Source: CAZEAN01 sp964510225
GTDB taxonomy: Bacteria > Planctomycetota > Planctomycetia > Isosphaerales > Isosphaeraceae
DNA: 7,373 bases
Assembly (NCBI GenBank): GCA_964510225.1
Contig: CAZEAN010000201.1
Span: forward strand, 1-7,373
Direction of reading: 5' to 3'
A program made the position numbers and the translations under genes. This document shows, one piece after another, positions 1-6,200 of this stretch (position 1 is its first letter; every line of letters starts with the position of its first letter). The notes under the pieces are model-generated. The model was given only the letters and a program-made list of their open reading frames with translations. It was not told where the DNA came from and searched no databases.

Positions 1-351
1 CCTGGCTACATTATGGTTCACATGGAACTCAATGAGAATACCTGGTTTGTCGTCCGCGAAACACACGGGATCGGTGACTTCGTTGGCGCTCATGGGACTC
101 CGACCCCAATGAGTCAGACCGAGATCGACCGGATCCTCAAGGTCGAAGAAACCCCGGATGAAACCAAGTCGGTTCCCAAGATCGACCTTGAGCGTGGCGA
201 CCGGGTCAAGATCAAGGAAGGCCCGTTCGAAAACTTCGAAGGAAACGTCGAAGAAGTGATCGAAGCTCGCGGTTTGGTCAAGGTGATCCTCATCATTTTC
301 AACCGGGAAACGCCCGTCGACCTCGAATACTGGCAGGTCGAAAAGGTCTAG
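1..351 (+). CDS. nusG: Transcription termination/antitermination factor NusG (3' part)
   Basis: This is the C-terminal 116 residues of NusG; the reading frame is open to the left edge, so the 5' part of the gene lies outside the window. The visible part starts in the NGN domain (PGYIMV, then the TWFVVRETHGIGDFVG block, which contacts the polymerase clamp helices in known NusG proteins). It passes through a short linker and ends with a KOW domain at about nt 196-348, with the typical core RVKIKEGPFENFEG and the end ETPVDLEYWQVEKV. NusG increases elongation processivity and, through KOW, binds Rho or ribosomal protein S10. The usual family length is about 180 residues, so roughly one third is missing because of the window edge. 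It ends with TAG. Its position before rplK is the standard bacterial order. Identification is very secure. Confidence 0.97.
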   Translation, partial: PGYIMVHMELNENTWFVVRETHGIGDFVGAHGTPTPMSQTEIDRILKVEETPDETKSVPKIDLERGDRVKIKEGPFENFEGNVEEVIEARGLVKVILIIFNRETPVDLEYWQVEKV

Positions 352-364
352 GAAGCAAATCAAC

Positions 365-380
365 GAGGGAAGTATCCCTC
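365..380 (+). other. Small perfect hairpin after nusG
   Basis: GAGGGA (365-370) and TCCCTC (375-380) form a perfect 6-bp stem with a 4-nt AGTA loop, 13 nt after the nusG stop codon. No T-run follows, so it is not a standard intrinsic terminator. It could protect the 3' end of a processed nusG transcript or be chance. The pairing is seen directly; any role is inferred. Confidence 0.4.
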
Positions 381-470
381 AATCAACTGGTGTCGCGGCT
401 TGGGTCGCCGTTCGATTCTTCGGTTGAAACGTCTTCAATTCAACTTAATTGATCACACAATGGATGAGCA

Positions 471-500
471 AGCAGCCGGCCTTGGAACTCCGCCGGCGCT
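471..500 (+). other. GC-rich hairpin just upstream of the rplK ribosome binding site
   Basis: AGC (471-473) plus GCCGGC (475-480) pair with GCCGGC (492-497) plus GCT (498-500). This gives 9 bp with a single bulged A at 474 and an 11-nt loop. It ends 7 nt before the SD of rplK. In E. coli, L1 represses rplK-rplA by binding the leader just before rplK, so this is the position where such an operator would sit. I cannot show the L1 recognition loop here, so the regulatory role is only a suggestion. Confidence 0.35.
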
Positions 501-507
501 GATTGAT

Positions 508-512
508 GGGAG
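508..512 (+). promoter_or_regulatory. rplK ribosome binding site (decides the start)
   Basis: GGGAG at 508-512 lies 9 nt before the ATG at 522, an ideal spacing. It is only 3 nt before an alternative in-frame GTG at 516, which is too close. The ATG also gives the family-typical MAK start of L11. Confidence 0.8.
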
Positions 513-521
513 CGAGTGACG

Positions 522-947
522 ATGGCAAAGGCGATGGTAGCCAAGATCAAGTTGCAGTGCCCGGGTGGTTCGGCAACTCCTGCCCCTCCGGTTGGTCCAG
601 CTCTTGGTCAACACGGAGTGAATATCGGTCAGTTTGTGACCCAATTTAACGACCGAACGAAAGACATGAAGGGGACGACAATCCCCGTCGAAATTACGGT
701 CTATAATGATCGGTCGTTCGACTTTATCACCAAGAGTCCTCCCGCAGCCGTCTTGATCAAGCAGGCGGCTGGGATTGCTTCCGGATCAGCCGAACCACAC
801 AAGACCAAGGTTGGGTCGGTCACGAGTGATCAAGTCCGCCAAATCGCCGAAACCAAATTTAGCGATATGAATGCCCGTGATATCGACCATGCGATGCGGC
901 TAATCGCTGGGACTGCCCGAAGCATGGGCGTCCTGGTTAAGGATTAA
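522..947 (+). CDS. rplK: 50S ribosomal protein L11
   Basis: L11 (141 residues; E. coli has 142) binds the GTPase-associated region of 23S rRNA and helps recruit translation factors at the base of the stalk. The N-terminal domain (about 1-70) carries the family signature around residues 18-36 (ATPAPPVGPALGQHGVNI). Prolines 22, 23 and 26, the region where thiostrepton-resistance changes occur in other bacteria, are conserved. The C-terminal rRNA-binding domain follows (about 75-141), ending ARSMGVLVKD. The CPGG motif at residues 13-16 replaces the E. coli VAAG and fits a planctomycete-type L11. The ATG at 522 was preferred over GTG at 516 on SD spacing and on the family N-terminus. The gene ends with TAA. 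It is followed by a 173-nt gap before rplA, whereas in E. coli the two are nearly contiguous. Confidence 0.97.
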   Translation: MAKAMVAKIKLQCPGGSATPAPPVGPALGQHGVNIGQFVTQFNDRTKDMKGTTIPVEITVYNDRSFDFITKSPPAAVLIKQAAGIASGSAEPHKTKVGSVTSDQVRQIAETKFSDMNARDIDHAMRLIAGTARSMGVLVKD

Positions 948-1014
948 GCCCCTTGCCCCAACGCAGTTGCAGTAGGACGTTCTCGATCCGACGCGACCGC
1001 CCGTCAGATCTAAG

Positions 1015-1032
1015 AGACCCTCGGTGGGTTCT
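1015..1032 (+). other. Hairpin in the rplK-rplA spacer
   Basis: AGACCC (1015-1020) pairs with GGG (1026-1028) and TCT (1030-1032), with T1029 bulged and a 5-nt loop TCGGT. The stem is short (6 bp) and no T-run follows. It is recorded as possible RNA structure only. Confidence 0.25.
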
Positions 1033-1079
1033 GGGAACGAGTCAACGACTGATTGATTGGCGGCAGCTTTCTGTTCGTC

Positions 1080-1097
1080 GTGTTGACTGAACAACAC
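1080..1097 (+). other. Perfect hairpin immediately upstream of the rplA SD
   Basis: GTGTTG (1080-1085) and CAACAC (1092-1097) form a perfect 6-bp stem with a 6-nt ACTGAA loop, ending 8 nt before the rplA SD. It could tune access to the ribosome binding site of rplA, which uses a weak TTG start. Function is inferred from position only. Confidence 0.35.
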
Positions 1098-1105
1098 AAT
1101 GAACA

Positions 1106-1111
1106 AAGGAG
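1106..1111 (+). promoter_or_regulatory. Strong ribosome binding site supporting the TTG start of rplA
   Basis: AAGGAG at 1106-1111 is followed, 9 nt later, by TTG at 1121. The nearby ATG at 1099 is in another frame and lies before the SD. The SD therefore supports TTG as the real initiation codon. Confidence 0.85.
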
Positions 1112-1120
1112 AGAGCGACT

Positions 1121-1798
1121 TTGCCCAAACACTCGAAACGATTTAAAGCACTCAGCGCCCACTTGCCGGACGGCCCGGTCCCGCTTGAGGACGCCGTCCG
1201 GATCCTGAAGAAGTTCGGCACGACTCGGTTCGATCAATCTGTCGAGGTTTCGACAAACCTCGGGATCGATCCCAGACAAAGTGATCAGAACGTCCGAGGA
1301 TCTGTGGCACTCCCACACGGGATCGGTAAGTCGGTCCGGGTCGCTGTCTTTGCGCAGGGCGAGAATGCGGAGAAAGCCAAAGAGGCTGGTGCCGATCTCG
1401 TTGGGACCGATGAACTGGCGAAGCAAATTAAAGACGGGGTCATCGAATTCGACGTCGCGTTAGCGACCCCCGATGTGATGGGCGTGGTCGGGCCACTCGG
1501 TCGGGTCCTCGGTCCCCGAGGTTTGATGCCCTCGCCACGGTCAGGAACCGTGACCACAGACATCGTTTCTGCGGTCACCGAATTTAAAGCCGGTAAGATT
1601 GAGTTTCGGAACGACAAAGGAGGAAACGTCGCGGCTCCGGTCGGCAAACTCAGCTTCGAGGAAACCAAGCTGGTCGAAAACGCCCAGACATTCCTCAATC
1701 ACCTCCGGACGGTCAAACCCAACGCCGCCAAGGGACAGTACATTCGGACCGTCACTCTGTCGGCCACCATGAGCCCCGGTATTAAGGTCGTCGCCTAA
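1121..1798 (+). CDS. rplA: 50S ribosomal protein L1
   Basis: L1 (225 residues; E. coli 234) forms the mobile L1 stalk on 23S rRNA that guides deacylated tRNA out of the E site. In many bacteria it also represses its own mRNA. The N-terminus reads MPKHSKRFKAL, and the rRNA-binding signature DQNVRGSVALPHG lies at residues 55-67. Domain II (about residues 70-155) includes the conserved LGPRGLMPSPRSGTV at 130-144. The chain returns to domain I with KAGKIEFRNDKGG and ends YIRTVTLSATMSPGIKVVA. The initiation codon is TTG, backed by a strong SD 9 nt upstream and by the lack of any in-frame ATG that would give a normal N-terminus. A non-AUG start in such a highly expressed gene may lower its yield or take part in autoregulation; this is inference. 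Ends with TAA. Confidence 0.97.
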   Translation: MPKHSKRFKALSAHLPDGPVPLEDAVRILKKFGTTRFDQSVEVSTNLGIDPRQSDQNVRGSVALPHGIGKSVRVAVFAQGENAEKAKEAGADLVGTDELAKQIKDGVIEFDVALATPDVMGVVGPLGRVLGPRGLMPSPRSGTVTTDIVSAVTEFKAGKIEFRNDKGGNVAAPVGKLSFEETKLVENAQTFLNHLRTVKPNAAKGQYIRTVTLSATMSPGIKVVA

Positions 1799-1854
1799 CC
1801 ACCACGCGCCATCGACTTTGGAGCGTTTACCCCCTCACACCGACTGAGCTTTCT

Positions 1855-1876
1855 GGAGGCGGCCTTACCCAAGCCG
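1855..1876 (+). promoter_or_regulatory. Distant SD of rplJ followed directly by a hairpin
   Basis: The best SD before rplJ is GGAGG at 1855-1859, 30 nt from the ATG at 1890, far beyond the usual 5-10 nt. Directly after it, CGGC+TT (1860-1863, 1865-1866) pairs with AA+GCCG (1871-1876), with C1864 bulged and a loop ACCC. Folding this 17-nt element would reduce the effective spacing to about 13 nt. No alternative in-frame start codon lies between SD and ATG. The sequence facts are direct; structure-bridged initiation is inferred. Confidence 0.4.
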
Positions 1877-1889
1877 TTGCAACACTCCG

Positions 1890-2438
1890 ATGAGTAAATA
1901 TGTCAAAGAAAGTATGATGGAGCAGCTCAAGCGCGAGCTTGACGGCACAACCTCGGTGATCGTGCTCGATCTCAAGGGGCTCGATGCAATCACCGAGACC
2001 CAACTCCGTGACGATCTCCGCAAGAAGTCGATCCGGATCAAAGTTGTCAAAAACAGTCTTGCTGGCAAGATCTTCGACGAAATGGGGATTGGGGGAATCC
2101 GTCAATACCTCTCCGGCCCAAGTGTCATGGCCTGGGGTGGTGACGGGGTCGCTGAACTCGCCAAAGAGATCTCCGACCAGGTCAAGAAGCTAGAAAAGCC
2201 CGTCATCAAGGGTGGAGCCGTTGAAGGCTCGGTAATCGGCCCTGAACAGGTCGAAGACATCACCAAGCTGCCGAGCCGCGAAGAGCTGATCGCCCGAGTC
2301 ATTAATCTCGCGATCAGTCCGGCACGAAATGTCGTCACCTTGGCAAACGGCCCGGCTGCAAGACTCAGCGCCTTGATTCAAGCCATCGCCGAACCGGCCG
2401 AAGAAGGTGGTGAGGCTGAACCTGAAGCGTCGGCATAG
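1890..2438 (+). CDS. rplJ: 50S ribosomal protein L10
   Basis: L10 (182 residues; E. coli 165) anchors the L7/L12 dimers to 23S rRNA and forms the stalk base. In known bacteria the L10-L12 complex also represses its own operon. Residues 1 to about 130 form the rRNA-binding domain, with MSKYVKESMMEQLKREL and the family motifs VIVLDLKGL and IKVVKNSLAGKIFDE. The region from PSREELIARV to LIQAIAEPA is the C-terminal helix that carries L12 dimers. An acidic, Ala/Glu-rich tail (EEGGEAEPEASA) ends the protein and explains the extra length. ATG at 1890 is the only start that gives the normal N-terminus; its SD is unusually far away. The gap from rplA is only 91 nt, and I could not recognise the usual L10-leader fold in it. 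Ends with TAG. Confidence 0.96.
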   Translation: MSKYVKESMMEQLKRELDGTTSVIVLDLKGLDAITETQLRDDLRKKSIRIKVVKNSLAGKIFDEMGIGGIRQYLSGPSVMAWGGDGVAELAKEISDQVKKLEKPVIKGGAVEGSVIGPEQVEDITKLPSREELIARVINLAISPARNVVTLANGPAARLSALIQAIAEPAEEGGEAEPEASA

Positions 2439-2552
2439 CCGCCCTACGCCGGATCACGTTCAGGACCAATCTCAATTACCGATTCTGATTCATTCGTCAT
2501 CATTTAACAGATTACACCAGTCCGACTCATTTCGAGATCCTCATACAACGAA

Positions 2553-2557
2553 GGGAG
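2553..2557 (+). promoter_or_regulatory. rplL ribosome binding site
   Basis: GGGAG at 2553-2557, 9 nt before the ATG at 2567, is a standard strong SD. The 128-nt spacer before rplL is AT-richer than the genes (about 2465-2530), but no convincing promoter pair was found. Confidence 0.75.
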
Positions 2558-2566
2558 ATCCCAACC

Positions 2567-3007
2567 ATGGCTACCGCCGAAACTGAAGCCCCCGCTGTCG
2601 ATGCGTCCGCCTTCGCCGACAACATCAAGTCAATCGGTGACTCGATTGTTGGCCTGACTGTTCTCGAAGCAAAGGCCTTGGGCGACTATCTCGAACAAGT
2701 TCACGGCATTAAGGCTGCTGCGGCTGCCGTCGCTGCGGGTCCGGCAATGCCAGGGGCCGGTGGTGATGGTGACGCTGCCGCGGCTGCCGTCGAACAGACT
2801 GAATTCGATGTGATCCTGGAAGCGATCGGCGATAAGAAGATCGCCGTGATCAAGGTCGTCCGCGCTGCGACTGGCCTCGGCTTGAAGGAAGCCAAGGCAC
2901 TCGTCGACGGTGCCCCCAACCCGATCAAGGAAAAGATCTCTAAGGAAGACGCCGAGAAACTCAAGGGTGAACTTGAAGAGGCCGGGGGTACTGCAGCCAT
3001 CAAGTAA
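2567..3007 (+). CDS. rplL: 50S ribosomal protein L7/L12
   Basis: L7/L12 (146 residues; E. coli 121) forms the flexible stalk dimers that recruit and activate translational GTPases. The N-terminal dimerisation domain is about residues 15-48 (IKSIGDSIVGLTVLEAKALGDYLEQVHGIK). It is preceded by an extra acidic, Ala-rich stretch of some 14 residues not found in E. coli. A long Ala/Gly hinge follows (about 49-76), containing two AAAAAV blocks at 50-55 and 70-75 separated by a Gly/Pro segment. The C-terminal factor-binding domain (about 77-146) has KKIAVIKVVRAATGLGLKEAKALVD at 90-114, the conserved surface that contacts EF-Tu and EF-G. The hinge is longer than in E. coli. Ends with TAA; rpoB follows after 239 nt. 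Confidence 0.97.
   Translation: MATAETEAPAVDASAFADNIKSIGDSIVGLTVLEAKALGDYLEQVHGIKAAAAAVAAGPAMPGAGGDGDAAAAAVEQTEFDVILEAIGDKKIAVIKVVRAATGLGLKEAKALVDGAPNPIKEKISKEDAEKLKGELEEAGGTAAIK
2714..2792 (+). repeat. Direct repeat pair in the rplL hinge
   Basis: Two 19-nt copies, 2714-2732 and 2774-2792, match at 18 of 19 positions and start exactly 60 nt (20 codons) apart in the same frame. Both encode AAAAAV in the hinge. They could reflect an internal in-frame duplication or convergent use of alanine codons. Confidence 0.6.
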
Positions 3008-3015
3008 GACTAAGG

Positions 3016-3049
3016 CTAAGACAAGACGACACGAGTCTCTTTGTCTTGG
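3016..3049 (+). other. Hairpin 8 nt after rplL (possible attenuator or processing site)
   Basis: CTAAGACA (3016-3023) pairs with TGTCTTGG (3042-3049), 8 bp with one G-T wobble. Inside it AGAC (3024-3027) pairs with GTCT (3035-3038), leaving a 3-nt bulge (3039-3041) and a 7-nt loop. No T-run follows. E. coli has an attenuator and an RNase III site in the same rplL-rpoB interval, so the position is suggestive; an equivalent function is inference. Confidence 0.4.
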
Positions 3050-3073
3050 AGTCTTTGGAATCACTCAGCGTGT

Positions 3074-3113
3074 GGTAGAGCCTTGGTGTCCCCTTCGGTG
3101 CCACGGCTCCACC
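3074..3113 (+). other. Long imperfect hairpin in the rpoB leader
   Basis: GAGCC (3078-3082) pairs with GGCTC (3105-3109). The stem extends inward by TGG/CCA (3084-3086 with 3101-3103), three G-T wobbles and a C-G pair, and outward across an A/C mismatch by GGT/ACC (3074-3076 with 3111-3113). It is the second of three adjacent structures between rplL and rpoB. Stability was not computed. Confidence 0.35.
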
Positions 3114-3131
3114 GATCCGACCTTGATCGGA
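3112..3131 (+). other. Alternative hairpins around GATC repeats before rpoB
   Basis: CCGATC (3112-3117) can pair with GATCGG (3125-3130). Alternatively, TCCGA (3116-3120) can pair with TCGGA (3127-3131). The two are mutually exclusive, and the first also competes with the foot of the preceding hairpin. Observed pairing only. Confidence 0.3.
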
Positions 3132-3227
3132 CCTTAGCAACTCAACGAGATCGGGGAAGTCGGGATGGCTTGCCCGAATCGAGAGACCGCTTATCCATCC
3201 GCCTGCTTGCTTGCCCGGTTTTTCTCC

Positions 3228-3234
3228 AGAGGAG
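3228..3234 (+). promoter_or_regulatory. rpoB ribosome binding site (decides the start)
   Basis: AGAGGAG at 3228-3234 is 12 nt before ATG 3247. The other in-frame candidate, TTG at 3211, lies upstream of this SD and would add 12 residues without family support, so ATG 3247 was chosen. Confidence 0.7.
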
Positions 3235-3246
3235 CGCGGCCCGACC

Positions 3247-6200
3247 ATGACAGCGTATGTGAGCAATGCCCAGCGGATCACCCCTCTGCCGCCTCGAAAT
3301 TTTGGCGTCATCGAAGATTTTTACGATATCCCAGACCTCACACAGATCCAGACAACCAGCTACGCTCGCTTCTTGCAAGCCGATACCAGTCCTGAAGAGC
3401 GAAGTGATTCAGGGCTCGAAGGCGTCTTCCGAGAAATCTTTCCGATCGAGACTTTTGACAAACAACTAAAACTTGAATATGTCCGCTACGACCTCGGCAA
3501 ACCTCGGTACGACACTGATGAATGCCGACAACTCCGACTGACCTATGGTCGCCCTCTCCACGTCTGGCTGAAGCTCCACAAAGCGGACAAGGATATTGAG
3601 GAGTCGGTCTATCTTGGTGACATGCCGATCATGATCGGCGGTGGTGAGTTCATTATTAATGGCGCCGAGCGGGTGGTGGTCAGCCAGTTGCACCGCTCTC
3701 CTGGGGTCGACTTCGTTGTCGAAATCGAACCGAGCGAGAAACGACTCCACGCCTGTCGAGTGATCCCGGAACGTGGAAGCTGGATCGAACTCCAGGTGAC
3801 AAAGAAAGACACCCTCGGTGTCCGGATCGATCAGTCGGGTAAGTTCTCTGCGATGACCTTGCTTCGGGCGATGGATCCTAAGTATTCCGAGAACGAAGAG
3901 ATCCTCTCATCGTTCTACGAGACCGAGGTCGTCAATACATCGGAACCAGAGGCCGTTGAGCGTCTCTCAGAGAAAGTCGCTTGTGGTGATGTGGTAGATC
4001 CGACCACCGGTGAGGTCCTCGCCGACAGTGGTGCGACCATCACCAAAGCCCTTGCCCAGATCCTTGTCGACGCAGATCTCGGTGAGATCCAGATCCTCAA
4101 GTCAGCTAAAGATCCCTTGATCTTGCAATCGCTCCAAGAAGACCAGACAACTGATCATGCGTCAGCGCTCCTAAAAATCTACCAGCGGCTGCGGCCAGGG
4201 AACCCACCTCATCTCGAAAAAGCCCGCGAACTTTTCCACGAGAAATTCTTTGATACCAATCGCTACCGACTCGGGAAGGTCGGCCGGTTCCGGATCAACC
4301 GAAAGTTCAATCAGGACATCCCTGAAGACCGGATGATCCTCGATTCCGAAGATTATGTGAATGCAATCCGCTATATCCTCGATCTCCGTCGGGGTAAGGG
4401 GCAGATCGACGACATTGACCACCTTGGGAACCGTCGTCTTCGGACCATCGACGAACTCGCCGCTGATGAGCTCCGAAAAGGGTTCTTGAAGCTCCGTCGG
4501 ACTGTCCAAGAGCGGATGAACCTCAAAGACGCTCAGGACATGACACCAAGGACTTTGATTAACCCAAAGTCGATCAGTGCCGCAATCGAATACTTCTTCG
4601 GTCGAGGCGAACTCTCTCAGGTTGTCGACCAGACGAACCCTCTCTCGCAGCTGACCCACGAACGAAGGCTCTCGGCGTTGGGCCCGGGCGGATTGAACCG
4701 GAAACGAGCTGGCTTCGAAGTCCGCGACGTCCATATTTCGCACTACGGTCGGATCTGTCCGATCGAGACTCCGGAAGGTACCAACATCGGCTTGATCAGC
4801 TCGTTGGGAATCTACGGTGGGGTCGATGAATACGGCTTCCTGGTCAGCCCTTACCTCAAAATTGATGATGGGAAACGGACCAAAGAGGTCGATCTGATGC
4901 GTGCGGACGAAGAGTCGGGCGTCTACATCGCTCCTTCCGACGCCGGGGTTGACGAAAGTGGTCGGCTTAGCGGAAACGTGATCAGTCGCTATCAAGGCGA
5001 CTTTGTCGTTGTCAAACCAGAGACTGTTCAATATGTCGACATCAGTCCGAAGCAGATGGTCGGCGTCTCGGCGGGATTGATCCCGTTCTTGGAACATGAT
5101 GACGCCAACCGCGCCTTGATGGGCTCGAACATGCAGCGGCAGGCGGTCCCGCTCTTGGTTGCAGAGCCTCCGATCGTTGCAACAGGTCTGGAAAAGGCAG
5201 TCGCCCAAAACTCAGGGATGGTGATCAAGGCCGGTCAAGACGGCGCCGTCACTTATGTTGACGCCGATCGCATTGTCATCAACGAAACAGAGATCCACAA
5301 ACTCCGAAAGTATGTTGGTCTCAACGAACGGACCTGCCTGAACCAAAAACCGATCGTCAAAGTCGGTCAGGAGGTCAAGGCCGGGCAGATCCTTGCCGAC
5401 GGCGCTGCGATGTATCAAGGAGAGCTGGCGCTCGGCCGTAATGTCCTCGTCGCATTCATGGCCTGGGACGGCTACAACTTCGAAGACGCGATCATCATCA
5501 GCGAACGCTTGGTGAAAGACGACGTCTACACCTCACTCCACATCGAAGAGTTTGAGATCGAGATCCGCGAGACTAAGCTTGGCCGCGAAGAGTTTACCCG
5601 AGACATCCCGAACGTCTCGGAGAAAGCCCTCCGTAATCTTGATGAAGGTGGGATTGTTCGCGTCGGAACCTACGTCAAACCGGGTGACATCCTGGTCGGC
5701 AAGGTCGCGCCCAAGTCAAAGAGCGAACTCACGCCCGAGGAAAAACTCCTCCACGCAATCTTCGGTCGTGCGGGTGAAGACGTGAAGAATGACTCCCTGG
5801 AAGTTCCATCCGGAGTCGAGGGGATCGTCATCAACACCCAGCAGTTCAGTCGTCGGATGAGCCTCTCCGAAGATGATCGGAAAGCGTTTGAGAAAGAAGT
5901 GAAGGAGATCGAAGCGGTAGAGAACCAGAAGATCGCCGACGAATACAAGTCGATGGTCCAAGCGCTCGAACAGGCGGTCGGTGGGCCGATTCCGGACCCG
6001 AATTCTGGGAAACCGTTGGGACGTGAACGGGATCTCTCGAAGCTGATCGCCGAAGCAGATCGCTTCAAGTTCGACTCGATCGACCTGAGAAGCCCGGAGG
6101 TTACCAAACAGGCGCGTGAAGTGATCCGAGGCTTTCTCCCCCGGATCGAAGCCTTGCGGGACGAGAAAGAACGGAAGCTCAACAGCATGAAGCGAGGAGA

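Noticed and set aside
424..451. TTGAAA ... TAATTG as a promoter before rplK
   Set aside because: The -10 matches the consensus at only about half of its positions; the AT-rich patch is suggestive but not enough to call a promoter.
516..521. GTG at 516 as the rplK start
   Set aside because: It is only 3 nt from the SD and adds two residues before the family-typical MAK start; ATG 522 has ideal spacing.
1799..1889. Classical L10-leader RNA upstream of rplJ
   Set aside because: The 91-nt gap is short and I could not find the kink-turn and stem arrangement of the known leader; a covariance-model scan would decide.
3219..3223. TTTTT run before the rpoB SD as an intrinsic terminator
   Set aside because: No GC-rich hairpin sits directly before the T-run.
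3211..3246. TTG at 3211 as the rpoB start
   Set aside because: It lies before the SD at 3228-3234 and would add 12 residues (MPGFSPEERGPT) with no family support.
4171..5208. Long - strand open frame of 345 codons opposite rpoB
   Set aside because: Antisense shadow of a highly conserved gene; its sequence shows no recognisable domain and the + strand frame explains the conservation. The same applies to the - strand frame at 5716-6429.
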